Shown piece by piece: positions 8,752 to 17,275 of a stretch of DNA of 64,000 nucleotides (its first letter is position 1; the number at the start of each line of letters is the position of its first letter). Below the pieces are notes generated by a model. That model searched no databases, was not told the origin of the DNA, and saw nothing but the letters and a program-made list of their open reading frames with translations. Origin of the DNA: Psychroserpens damuponensis (GTDB lineage Bacteria; Bacteroidota; Bacteroidia; Flavobacteriales; Flavobacteriaceae); contig NZ_JXJO01000016.1 in assembly GCF_000826655.1 (NCBI RefSeq), forward strand, positions 166,001-230,000, in the 5' to 3' direction. The position numbers and the translations under genes were made by a program.

Positions 8752-10698
8752 ATGAAATTATTGGTAACCGTCGTTTGTTTTTGTTTCACGCTTGTGGCTC
8801 AAGCTCAAGTTAAAAAAGATGATGTTTTATTTACAGTAGGTGAAGACGCTGTAATGGCTTCAGAATTTGTAAGAGTGTACAACAAAAACCTAGATCTCGT
8901 AAAAGATGAGAGTCAAAAAGATATTGATGCTTATTTAGAACTGTTTATTAATTACCAATTAAAAGTCAAAGAAGCACGTCGTTTAGAATTAGATAAGGAT
9001 GCTAAATATATTAGAGAATTTAATAATTATAAAAAGCAGTTAACTAAAAATTACATGTCTGATAACAAGGTTACAGATGTCTTGGTTAAAGAAGCTTATG
9101 AGCGTACAACTCATGATGTTAAAGCTTCACATATTTTGGTGCGTATAGATGAATCTGTTACAGATGATACTTTAGAGGTTTATAATAAAGTTTTAAAATT
9201 ACGTGATCGTGTGATTAAAGAAGGGTTTGAAGCTGTACAACAAGATGTGCATGATGGTAAAAATGTGTTTGCTGAAGATTTAGGATATTTTGGTGGTTTT
9301 AAAATGGTTTATCCGTTTGAAACTGCAGCATTTAATACACCAGTTGGTGAAATTTCTATGCCTTTTAGAACTCGTTTTGGATATCATGTGGTTAAGGTTT
9401 TTGAAAAGCGTAAATCTTTAGGTGAAGTTACAGTTGCTCATATTATGGTGTCTTTAAAGCAAAAAGATAGTACCGTTAATCCAGAAACACGTATCAATCA
9501 AATTTATAAAAAAATAGAGCAAGGAGAGAAGTTTGAATCATTGGCCAAGCAGTTTTCAGATGATAAGAGTTCATCTCAAAAAGGAGGAACTTTATCGCCA
9601 TTTACTGGTGGGCAGTTACGATCTAAAGAGTTTGAATCTGTAGCATTTTCATTAGAAAATAAAGGAGATATCTCAAAGCCTTTTAAATCGGATTATGGAT
9701 GGCATGTTGTGAAATTAATTAATAAAAAAGGCGTGCAGCCTTTTGAAGAGGTTGAAGCTGAACTTCAAAATAGAGTAAAACGAGATTCTAGATCAGAACT
9801 TATTAACTCTGCCTTAGTGAAAAATCTAGTTGCAAAATATGAAATTAAAGATCATACAAAAGAAGGCTTTGCTTACATGGAAACGATGCTTAATGATAAC
9901 TTTTTTAAGCAAGCATGGGAAACTCCAAAAGAGATAAAAGATGGAGCCATAATCATTATTAAAGATACTGAGATTTCGTATAGAGAATTTGCTGAGTATT
10001 TAATGTCGAACCAACGTAAATATTATAAAAAGTTGGTAGATTATAAAACGATTTTAAACAAAGAATATGAAGACTTTTTTGAACAACAAGTTTTAAAATA
10101 CCGTGCAGATAACCTCGAATTTGAAAATGAAGATTTCGCTTTTGTTTTAAAAGAATATCGTGACGGATTGTTGTTGTTTGACCTCATGGAAAAGGAAGTT
10201 TGGAATGCGGCTGTAAAAGATTCTGTTGGACTTCAAAAATTTTATGATGCGCATACCTCTAATTATAAATGGCGTAATAGAGTTGATGCAATCATCTTAA
10301 CTTCTGCCTCAAAAGAAACCATTGAAAAAGTACAAAGTGAGTTGAAAAAAGATATTTCCGTAGACACTATTTTAGAAACTATAAATAAAGAAAACAATCG
10401 TAATGTGATTTCTACAACTAATATTTTTGAAGAAGGAAATCAAGCATTACCTAAAGATTTTAACTTTAAAAAAGGAGTGTCTCAAATTTATATGCATAAT
10501 GACTCGTACCATGTGGTTTTGGTTAAAGAGCTGATGCCTGCAACCTCAAAAACACTTGAAGAGGCAAGAGGTAAAGTGGTAAGTGATTATCAAAATCATA
10601 TTGAAGAAAATTGGGTGGCATCGCTTCATAAACGGTTTAAAGTATCTATAAATTCTAAAGTGCTTAAACGAGTTAAAAAACAAATTTTAAAAAACTAA
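8752..10698 (+). CDS. Periplasmic peptidyl-prolyl isomerase with two parvulin domains (PpiC/SurA-like)
   Basis: The protein has 648 residues with a cleavable signal peptide (MKLLVTVVCFCFTLVAQAQ). A SurA-like N-terminal chaperone segment is followed by two rotamase domains. The first starts at VKASHILVR (about 125) and ends in FGYHVVKVFEKR; the second starts at VTVAHIMVS (about 226) and ends in YGWHVVKLINKKG. A long C-terminal region (about 330-648) has another weak parvulin-like stretch. It should assist folding of outer-membrane and secreted proteins in the periplasm. It heads an operon of three such genes, with 1 bp between this stop and the next start codon. Confidence 0.9.
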   Translation: MKLLVTVVCFCFTLVAQAQVKKDDVLFTVGEDAVMASEFVRVYNKNLDLVKDESQKDIDAYLELFINYQLKVKEARRLELDKDAKYIREFNNYKKQLTKNYMSDNKVTDVLVKEAYERTTHDVKASHILVRIDESVTDDTLEVYNKVLKLRDRVIKEGFEAVQQDVHDGKNVFAEDLGYFGGFKMVYPFETAAFNTPVGEISMPFRTRFGYHVVKVFEKRKSLGEVTVAHIMVSLKQKDSTVNPETRINQIYKKIEQGEKFESLAKQFSDDKSSSQKGGTLSPFTGGQLRSKEFESVAFSLENKGDISKPFKSDYGWHVVKLINKKGVQPFEEVEAELQNRVKRDSRSELINSALVKNLVAKYEIKDHTKEGFAYMETMLNDNFFKQAWETPKEIKDGAIIIIKDTEISYREFAEYLMSNQRKYYKKLVDYKTILNKEYEDFFEQQVLKYRADNLEFENEDFAFVLKEYRDGLLLFDLMEKEVWNAAVKDSVGLQKFYDAHTSNYKWRNRVDAIILTSASKETIEKVQSELKKDISVDTILETINKENNRNVISTTNIFEEGNQALPKDFNFKKGVSQIYMHNDSYHVVLVKELMPATSKTLEEARGKVVSDYQNHIEENWVASLHKRFKVSINSKVLKRVKKQILKN

Positions 10699-10699
10699 T

Positions 10700-11551
10700 T
10701 TGAGACAATTTTTAGCTTTATTAATATTATCATCATTAGTAACGTCATGCGATTTCTTTAAGGAAACCGATGATAGAATTCCTTTGGCTAGAGTTGATGA
10801 GAATTATCTATATCTAGAAGATATTGAAGATATTGTAATTGAAGGAACACCCAAAAATGATAGTCTGCAAATTGTAAATAGTTTTATTAATCGTTGGGCA
10901 ACACAACAACTATTATTAGATGGTGCTGAGCGAAACTTATCGGAAGAGAAACAAACCGATTTTAATAAACTCGTTCAACAGTATAAAAACGATTTGTATA
11001 GCAAAGCGTATTTAGAAGCTTTGGTAAAAAAAAGTATTGATACCTCAGTTTCAATGGCACAAGCTCAGGCTGTGTATGAGGCTAATCAAGAAACATTTAA
11101 ACTCAACGAAGAATTAGTGAAATTTAGGTATATCATAATATCTCAAAATGCACTACATGATGAAGATATCAAAAAACGATTTAAGCGCTTTGAACAAGCA
11201 GATAAACGTTTTTTAGATTCAATTTCTGTTCAGTTTAAAGGATATTCGCTTAATGATTCTATTTGGGTGAAAGCATCTCAGATTACAGAAAAAATTAAAG
11301 TTCTAAATTCTGAAAACAAAAAAGAACTGTTAAAAAAATCTAATTATGTACAACTCAAAGATTCATTAGACCTATATTTGATGCAAATTGAAGACGTCCT
11401 TTCTCAAAACGATTTGGCGCCTTTAGAGTACGTAAAACCTACAATTAAACAAATTGTAATTAATAAAAGAAAATTGGAGTTGATTAAACAACTAGAAAAA
11501 GATATTACTAAAGATGCAATTAAAAATAAACAATTTGAAGTCTATAAATAA
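10700..11551 (+). CDS. Lipoprotein, SurA/PpiC-related without a clear rotamase domain
   Basis: The start is TTG at 10700, one base after the upstream stop; no ATG precedes the signal sequence (MRQFLALLILSSLVTSC), so the TTG is well supported. Cys17 is the lipobox cysteine. The 283-residue protein has a helical N-terminal region like SurA (FINRWATQQLLLDGAERNL, about 63-81) and ends in a helix rich in Lys/Glu. The HILV/GYHVV rotamase motifs of its neighbours are absent, so it is probably chaperone-only. It lies between two real PPIase genes and overlaps the next by 38 bp, which implies tight coupling. Confidence 0.8.
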   Translation: MRQFLALLILSSLVTSCDFFKETDDRIPLARVDENYLYLEDIEDIVIEGTPKNDSLQIVNSFINRWATQQLLLDGAERNLSEEKQTDFNKLVQQYKNDLYSKAYLEALVKKSIDTSVSMAQAQAVYEANQETFKLNEELVKFRYIIISQNALHDEDIKKRFKRFEQADKRFLDSISVQFKGYSLNDSIWVKASQITEKIKVLNSENKKELLKKSNYVQLKDSLDLYLMQIEDVLSQNDLAPLEYVKPTIKQIVINKRKLELIKQLEKDITKDAIKNKQFEVYK

Positions 11552-12974
11552 GTCCGTTATTACAGCGTTTGTTGTAACATTATTTGCTATGAATATCTCT
11601 GTAGCGCAAGAAATTATTGAAGATGTGGTTGACGCCTCAAAAAAGCAAAGAGACACAACAGGTACTAATACTGATCGTAAAAAAGTAGATGGAGTAGCTG
11701 CCGTAATTGGAGATTTTGTAGTGTTAGATTCTGATATTGACAAAGAGTATATTCAATTACAAGCTAGAGGTGTTTCTATAAAAGAGATTTCTAGATGTCA
11801 GCTCTTCGGAAAATTGCTAGAAGACAAACTGTACGCTCACCATGCCATACAAGATAGTATTACAGTTAACGAATTAGAAATTCGCTCAAATATAGAACAA
11901 CAAATTAGTGCATTCCTAGAACAAAAAGGAGGTTCAATGACAGAGCTTTTAGAATTCTATAATAAAGATAGTGAACAAAGCTTACGCGAAGAAATGTTTG
12001 AAATTAACAAGAACGCTAAGTTGGCAGGTGATATGCAACGTAAAATTGTTGAAGATGTTGAAGTGACACCAGAAGAAGTAAGAGAATATTATAACAGTAT
12101 TCCAAAAGATTCATTACCAATTTTTGGAACTGAGCTTAAAGTGGCTCAAATTGTTGTGATTCCAGAAGTGACAGAAGAAGCTAAGCAAACCGTTATAGAT
12201 CGTCTTAAAGAATATAAAGCCGATGTTATAGAAAATGGAGCAAGCTTTGCTACGAAAGCTGTATTTTATTCTGATGATACTGCTGCTCGATCTAAAGGTG
12301 GTGCTTATACACTGAATAGAAAACGACCTCAAATGGTAAAAGAATTTCGTGATGTAGCATTTTCATTACAAGAAGGTGAAATATCAGAACCTTTTGAAAC
12401 TGATTTTGGTTATCATATAATATTACTAGAAAAAATTAGAGGACAAGAGTATGATGTTAGGCATATTTTATTGCGCCCAGAGATCACAAACGAATCTGTA
12501 ATGGAAGCAAAAGCAGAAATTACAAAAGTTAAAGAACGTATCGAATCTGGAGATTTAACATTTGCCGATGCTGCACGCGAGTTTAGTGATGAAGAGGAAA
12601 CTAAGTTTGAAGGCGGACAATTAATTAACCCTTACACACAAGATTCTAGTTTAGAATTAACAAAAATGGATCCAGAATTATACGGACAAATTCAAGATTT
12701 AGCAGATAATGAAATTAGTTTAGTGTTACAAGATCAGGATAGAGTTAATCCAGTTAAATTTAAAATATTAACAGTTACTGATAGAACTGAAGATCACAAA
12801 GCAGATTTTGCACGCGATTATTTAAAAATCAAAGCACTCGCTTTACAAGAGAAGCAATTCAAGGCCATTGGAATTTGGCAAGAAGAAAAGATTTCTGATA
12901 CCTATGTAAAAATTAATGACGATTATAAAGGTTGTGACTTCACAAGTAACTGGTTAAAAACTGAAAAACAATAA
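11514..12974 (+). CDS. surA: Periplasmic peptidyl-prolyl isomerase, SurA-like
   Basis: This 486-residue protein has a signal peptide (hydrophobic 16-27, ending VAQE) and the SurA layout: an N-terminal module (VDGVAAVIGDFVVLDSDIDKEY, about 59-80) followed by two parvulin domains, LKVAQIVVIPE (about 207) to FGYHIILLEKIRG (about 305) and YDVRHILLRPE (about 315) onward. It should act as the main periplasmic chaperone/isomerase for outer-membrane proteins. The start at 11514 overlaps the previous gene by 38 bp; it was chosen because the next ATG (11589) would cut the signal peptide. The symbol rests on domain layout, not on a test of orthology. Confidence 0.85.
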   Translation: MQLKINNLKSINKSVITAFVVTLFAMNISVAQEIIEDVVDASKKQRDTTGTNTDRKKVDGVAAVIGDFVVLDSDIDKEYIQLQARGVSIKEISRCQLFGKLLEDKLYAHHAIQDSITVNELEIRSNIEQQISAFLEQKGGSMTELLEFYNKDSEQSLREEMFEINKNAKLAGDMQRKIVEDVEVTPEEVREYYNSIPKDSLPIFGTELKVAQIVVIPEVTEEAKQTVIDRLKEYKADVIENGASFATKAVFYSDDTAARSKGGAYTLNRKRPQMVKEFRDVAFSLQEGEISEPFETDFGYHIILLEKIRGQEYDVRHILLRPEITNESVMEAKAEITKVKERIESGDLTFADAAREFSDEEETKFEGGQLINPYTQDSSLELTKMDPELYGQIQDLADNEISLVLQDQDRVNPVKFKILTVTDRTEDHKADFARDYLKIKALALQEKQFKAIGIWQEEKISDTYVKINDDYKGCDFTSNWLKTEKQ

Positions 12975-12976
12975 AT

Positions 12977-13930
12977 ATGTCTGACGTTGCTGCAATAGAA
13001 CAGTTTGTTAAAAAGTATAATGCCCTAAAAACCGAAATCGCCAAAGTAATTGTTGGGCAAGATGAGGTTGTAGATCAAATTCTTATTTCTATTTTTTCGG
13101 GTGGTCACTCTTTACTTATTGGTGTTCCTGGTTTAGCAAAAACCTTAATGGTAAACACTATTGCACAAGCATTAGGCTTAGATTTTAAACGTATTCAATT
13201 TACGCCAGATTTAATGCCTAGTGATATTTTAGGTAGTGAAATCTTAGACGAAAATAGGCAATTTAAATTTATTAAAGGTCCAATTTTTGCTAACATTATT
13301 TTAGCAGATGAGATTAATCGTACGCCTCCAAAAACACAAGCAGCCTTATTAGAAGCCATGCAAGAGCGCTCAGTAACTGTTTCGGGACATAACTATAAAC
13401 TAGATTTACCGTATTTTGTATTAGCAACTCAAAATCCAATTGAGCAAGAAGGAACTTACCCGTTGCCAGAAGCACAATTAGACCGTTTTATGTTTGCTAT
13501 CAATTTAGAATATCCTTCTTTTGAAGAAGAGGTTCAGGTTGTTAAAGCTACAACTTCAGATCACAAAGCAACAGTAAATGCATTATTTACAGCACAAGAA
13601 ATTATTAATTTTCAAAATGTGATTCGTCGTATTCCTGTTGCAGACAATGTGATAGAATATGCTGTTAAAATGGTGAGCAAAACTAGACCTAAAGCAACAA
13701 CTGCATCAAATTTGGTGGCTGAGTTTGTTGATTGGGGAGCAGGACCTAGAGCCTCACAAAATTTAATTCTAGCAGCCAAAACTCATGCTGCTATTCATGG
13801 TAAATTCTCTCCCGATATTGAAAATGTACAAGCCGTAGCTTCTGGGATTTTACGTCATAGAATAATTAAAAACTACAAAGCAGAAGCCGAAGGTATAAGT
13901 GATGACCAAATCATTAAAAGTTTGTTTTAA
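12977..13930 (+). CDS. MoxR-family AAA+ ATPase
   Basis: The protein has 317 residues. Walker A-like GVPGLAKT is at about 48-55 and Walker B with sensor (ILADEINRTPPKTQAALLEAM) at about 108. The TYPLPEAQLDRF motif typical of MoxR lies at about 158. MoxR ATPases act as chaperones that remodel or activate partner proteins, usually with a VWA-domain or DUF58 protein encoded beside them. Here those partners are absent: the neighbours are three foldases upstream (2-bp gap) and a GldL-like small membrane protein downstream (0-bp gap). It acts in the cytosol. Confidence 0.93.
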   Translation: MSDVAAIEQFVKKYNALKTEIAKVIVGQDEVVDQILISIFSGGHSLLIGVPGLAKTLMVNTIAQALGLDFKRIQFTPDLMPSDILGSEILDENRQFKFIKGPIFANIILADEINRTPPKTQAALLEAMQERSVTVSGHNYKLDLPYFVLATQNPIEQEGTYPLPEAQLDRFMFAINLEYPSFEEEVQVVKATTSDHKATVNALFTAQEIINFQNVIRRIPVADNVIEYAVKMVSKTRPKATTASNLVAEFVDWGAGPRASQNLILAAKTHAAIHGKFSPDIENVQAVASGILRHRIIKNYKAEAEGISDDQIIKSLF

Positions 13931-14125
13931 ATGAATTTAAGAAAACTCATACCTGCTGCAATTGTACTACTTCTAGGAATAGGCGCAACAATTTTAGGCG
14001 CACTTTTTAAAATACAACATTGGCCTTATGGTGCTCAAATTTTAACGTTTGGTACGTTTATAGAATTAATTGCAATCATCATGGGTATTTTTGCGCTCAT
14101 TAAAATGTATAGACATAAAAACTAG
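13931..14125 (+). CDS. Small GldL-like membrane protein (64 aa)
   Basis: ATG directly follows the MoxR stop codon. There are two hydrophobic spans (about 8-28 and 37-58), with the motif FKIQHWPYGAQIL between them (about 27-39). That K-I-x-H-W-P motif is a hallmark of the membrane part of GldL, a gliding/T9SS motor subunit, but GldL itself is much longer. This is a short stand-alone version, perhaps a regulator or an ancestral module. It converges with the SCO gene, sharing CTAG at the two stops. Confidence 0.72.
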   Translation: MNLRKLIPAAIVLLLGIGATILGALFKIQHWPYGAQILTFGTFIELIAIIMGIFALIKMYRHKN

Positions 14126-14715
14126 TCTAGTAAATTTCTAATATCTCGTTTTAATAGCGTTACTTCTTTAGGGTTTAGAACATCATAAAAACCACGTATA
14201 TATTGTTCCTTATCAATTAAAGCAACATAACTCGAGTGGTAAAAATCTGTGCCATCTTCATTGGGTTTGAAGTTTGTTTTTAAGAGTTTAGCAATGTCTT
14301 CTAATTGTTTTTTAGAAGTTGCTCGTAGTAAATTCCATTGGTTAGTTTTAATACTATGTAGCTCTACATGACGCTTGAGTTGGTCTACCGTATCGTTTTT
14401 ATAATCTATAGAAATTGAATATTGCTTAAAATTTTTTTCTTCGGAAAACGTCTCGGCAATAGCCTGCTGTTGTAGTCGCATTGGCGGACAAATAGAAGGA
14501 CAACTTGTAAAAAAGAAATTCATGGTATGCACTTGTCCTTCCGTTAAAGCAGAAGTGATAAGTTTTCCATCTTGATTTTTAAATTCAAAAGCATCAATTT
14601 TATACAATTCCTTTTTTCCGTCGATATAATTATAACTCAAAATAGGCAATTGGGCAGTCTCGTCCTTACAAGAAGTCATTAGTATGAAAGCAATTAAAAT
14701 GAGTTTAATTTTCAA
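14122..14715 (-). CDS. SCO-family copper chaperone, lipoprotein
   Basis: This 197-residue protein has a lipobox Cys16 (LMTSC) and a thioredoxin fold with the SCO copper site: FFFTSCPSICPPM gives Cys72-x3-Cys76, and His162 (FYHSS) is the third ligand. SCO proteins deliver copper to the CuA site of cytochrome oxidase or act as thiol reductants on the outer face of the membrane. It is encoded 3 bp after a candidate copper-binding protein, apparently one operon. No oxidase genes lie nearby. Confidence 0.92.
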   Translation of the reverse strand: MKIKLILIAFILMTSCKDETAQLPILSYNYIDGKKELYKIDAFEFKNQDGKLITSALTEGQVHTMNFFFTSCPSICPPMRLQQQAIAETFSEEKNFKQYSISIDYKNDTVDQLKRHVELHSIKTNQWNLLRATSKKQLEDIAKLLKTNFKPNEDGTDFYHSSYVALIDKEQYIRGFYDVLNPKEVTLLKRDIRNLLD

Positions 14716-14718
14716 ACG

Positions 14719-15861
14719 CTATAATTTTAATGCTTTGATTTTATTTTCCATTTCAGCATCGTAATAGAAAATAGCCATACTTGCCATCATTTCTTGATCA
14801 TTATCTGTAGTGTTGTTAACTTCTAACAGCATTTCATAGGTATGGTCATGGTACATCCAAATTCCTTTTTGACTCGAAAATGAAGGTGTATTTTTTAGCC
14901 CAATTTTGTTGGTGTAGTTTTCACTGTTACAATCATAAATAATGTCTCCAGTAGTTTTGTCTCTTAATTTAAAGCGATTAGCAAAAGGATGTAAATGCGA
15001 TGTAATTTGATGTAACCTAATACTATCTTTTATTTGTAGTTGCTGCGATGCATTGTAGGTGTAACTATGTTTTCCTGGTGAAATAATCCAATGTCCCGAA
15101 AGCGCATTTCCGTCGTTATCCAAATACGAATGGTTTTTAGTTTCTACAGGAATACATGCGTTTGGTATTTGTTCTGTAGGACCTTGAAATGGGTTTTGAG
15201 GATCATATGGAAACATCATAAATACCGTTTTTGGTTGTAATGGTACTAATGCTTTGTCCTTATTTTTAGTAAAACCAATCTTTATTTGATGTTTTATATT
15301 AAACGTAGAGTCTGTGATGTTATGATTAAGGGCTTGTGCATTGATAAACAAACGCTCGTTAGAAAACACAGGGAAACCAAAGCCATCAGGCAATTCAAAC
15401 GCTTCAACACCATTACTAATAGATGTAATTCTTGGGTATTGAGAATTGATGCGCTCTGTTAAATTCCAACGGTTGTAATGCTCTGCATCGCGATATTCAA
15501 AATTAGTATGGCACACAAAATCATTAGACATTTTGTACTGCTCATTAGACGAGACAGCATTGGTTTTAAACGAGGTTAACCATAATAATTCTTCTGTAGT
15601 ATCATCAATAACCACAAATTGATCAGATTTTGGCCCTTCCATAGATTTGTAAATATTACTAATTACAAAAGTAGGTGTAGTAAAGGTGATACTATTGTTT
15701 GTTAAATTTGTTTTCCATTCAGAATCCACCAAACCTAGTGTATAATAGATTTTAGACTTTATTAATTCTTGATGTCTTGTCTTTAAGGAGGTATAATAAA
15801 TAAATACACCACCAAGAATCAAAACCAGAAAAATTAGTATAAATTTAGATCGACGTTTCAT
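14719..15861 (-). CDS. Membrane-anchored protein with PHM-like copper-ligand pattern (putative)
   Basis: This 380-residue protein has one N-terminal membrane span (about 7-24) and an exported beta-rich body. Candidate metal ligands lie in the order seen in copper type II monooxygenases such as PHM: Cys117-His118 (FVCHTN), His180 (LNHN), then the pair His289-x-His291 (TSHLHPFA), His338/His340 (MYHDHTYE) and Met358/359/362 (EMMASMAIF). In PHM the second copper uses an HxH pair and a distal Met. Several Cys (117, 236, 311) could form disulfides. The SCO copper chaperone is cotranscribed 3 bp downstream. The monooxygenase reading is inference; a non-enzymatic copper carrier is also possible. Confidence 0.6.
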   Translation of the reverse strand: MKRRSKFILIFLVLILGGVFIYYTSLKTRHQELIKSKIYYTLGLVDSEWKTNLTNNSITFTTPTFVISNIYKSMEGPKSDQFVVIDDTTEELLWLTSFKTNAVSSNEQYKMSNDFVCHTNFEYRDAEHYNRWNLTERINSQYPRITSISNGVEAFELPDGFGFPVFSNERLFINAQALNHNITDSTFNIKHQIKIGFTKNKDKALVPLQPKTVFMMFPYDPQNPFQGPTEQIPNACIPVETKNHSYLDNDGNALSGHWIISPGKHSYTYNASQQLQIKDSIRLHQITSHLHPFANRFKLRDKTTGDIIYDCNSENYTNKIGLKNTPSFSSQKGIWMYHDHTYEMLLEVNNTTDNDQEMMASMAIFYYDAEMENKIKALKL

Positions 15862-15899
15862 ATTTAATCAAATGTAATGAAACCGCATTTATAAAAAAA

Positions 15900-17036
15900 A
15901 TGAAGATTAACTACGATAAACGAATTTTCGGACTAGACCTCATGCGAGCCGTAGCCATTTTATTAGTGGTTTGTTCTCATGCCGTTTGGATTTTTCCACA
16001 AACAAAAAATGTACTCACAGATTTGATGAGTATAGCAGGAGTTGTTGGCGTAGAAATATTTTTTGTACTCAGCGGATTTCTAATTGGTAGAATTTTATAT
16101 AACAGCTTTGTTGCTTCAAAATTTACTCGAAAACAAATGACCTATTTTTGGGTAAGACGTTGGTTTAGAACACTGCCTAATTATTATTTAGTACTTGGTT
16201 TTAATGTGCTTTTAGCCCTGTTTTTAGGAACTAGTTTGCCAGATAATTTATGGCAATATGTGTTTTTTGTGCAAAACTTCTCATGGGAAATGCCATTGTT
16301 TTTTGGCGAATCTTGGAGCTTGCCAATTGAAGAGTTTGCTTACATTGTTGGGCCTTTATTGTTGTATCTTGTTTTATTTCTGAAATTGAAAATCAACAAA
16401 TCTAGGCTCTTTTTTTTTATCACATGTATGATATTACTTTTTTTCTTTCTGACTAAAGTATACTATAATATGACGCATCCAACAACACACATGATTTTTT
16501 GGAATGTGAACCTCAAAGCCGTTACCATATATAGAATAGACGCTATATATTATGGCGTTTTAGCAGCTTGGACTTCTATAGTCAACCCTCGTTTTTGGAG
16601 ACGCTTTAAATTGGTGTTTTTTATCATTGGTGGAATCTTGTTTTTAGGTCTTAATATTGTAATTCCTGCACAACAGATTTTTATAGAAACCCACTCGTTT
16701 TTTTGGAATGTACTGTATTTGCCTTTGCAATCCATTGCCATTATGTTTACGCTTCCTTTATTTTCGCAGGTTAAATCAGCACCAAAGTTTGTTTTGGTGC
16801 CTATTACGATTGTAAGTTTAATGTCTTACTCTATGTATTTAATTCATTATTCTGTAGTAATGCAGCTCATGAAACATTTTTTTCCTACGGAAAGTTTAAC
16901 AACCTCAAGCCTTTTAATATACGTGGCAATTTATGGCCTGATCACATTAATTGGCTCTTATTTGCTTTATGTGTTTTTTGAGAAACCTACGACTAATCTA
17001 AGGGATTCTGCTAGAATTAAGAATCATTTTAAATAA
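15900..17036 (+). CDS. Acyltransferase family 3 membrane protein (OafA/YrhL type)
   Basis: The protein has 378 residues with about ten hydrophobic spans. The N-terminal signature GLDLMRAVAILLVVCSHAVW carries the catalytic-type His of acyltransferase-3 proteins, and FFVLSGFLIGRIL and WSLPIEEFAY follow at the usual places. These enzymes O-acetylate or acylate surface sugars such as O-antigen or exopolysaccharide from the inner membrane. The substrate cannot be predicted; no glycan genes are adjacent. It is divergent from the copper-protein gene with only 38 bp between. Confidence 0.9.
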   Translation: MKINYDKRIFGLDLMRAVAILLVVCSHAVWIFPQTKNVLTDLMSIAGVVGVEIFFVLSGFLIGRILYNSFVASKFTRKQMTYFWVRRWFRTLPNYYLVLGFNVLLALFLGTSLPDNLWQYVFFVQNFSWEMPLFFGESWSLPIEEFAYIVGPLLLYLVLFLKLKINKSRLFFFITCMILLFFFLTKVYYNMTHPTTHMIFWNVNLKAVTIYRIDAIYYGVLAAWTSIVNPRFWRRFKLVFFIIGGILFLGLNIVIPAQQIFIETHSFFWNVLYLPLQSIAIMFTLPLFSQVKSAPKFVLVPITIVSLMSYSMYLIHYSVVMQLMKHFFPTESLTTSSLLIYVAIYGLITLIGSYLLYVFFEKPTTNLRDSARIKNHFK

Positions 17037-17275
17037 CGATTACTTGTTAAATTTATAATTTAAACCTGTTTTATTTGTTAATTCATTAACGATCAATGGT
17101 GTTTTGAGGCTTTTGTTGATGTATGTGCAGAGTTTTTTACCATTTGTTACATATTTTAAAATACGCTTTATAATTTGTAAATTTGCTTCACTAAAAAATG
17201 AACTCATATTGACTTTTCAGTTTAAAATAAGCAGTCAAAATGAATTCTATAAAATCAACCTTATAAATAAAACAT

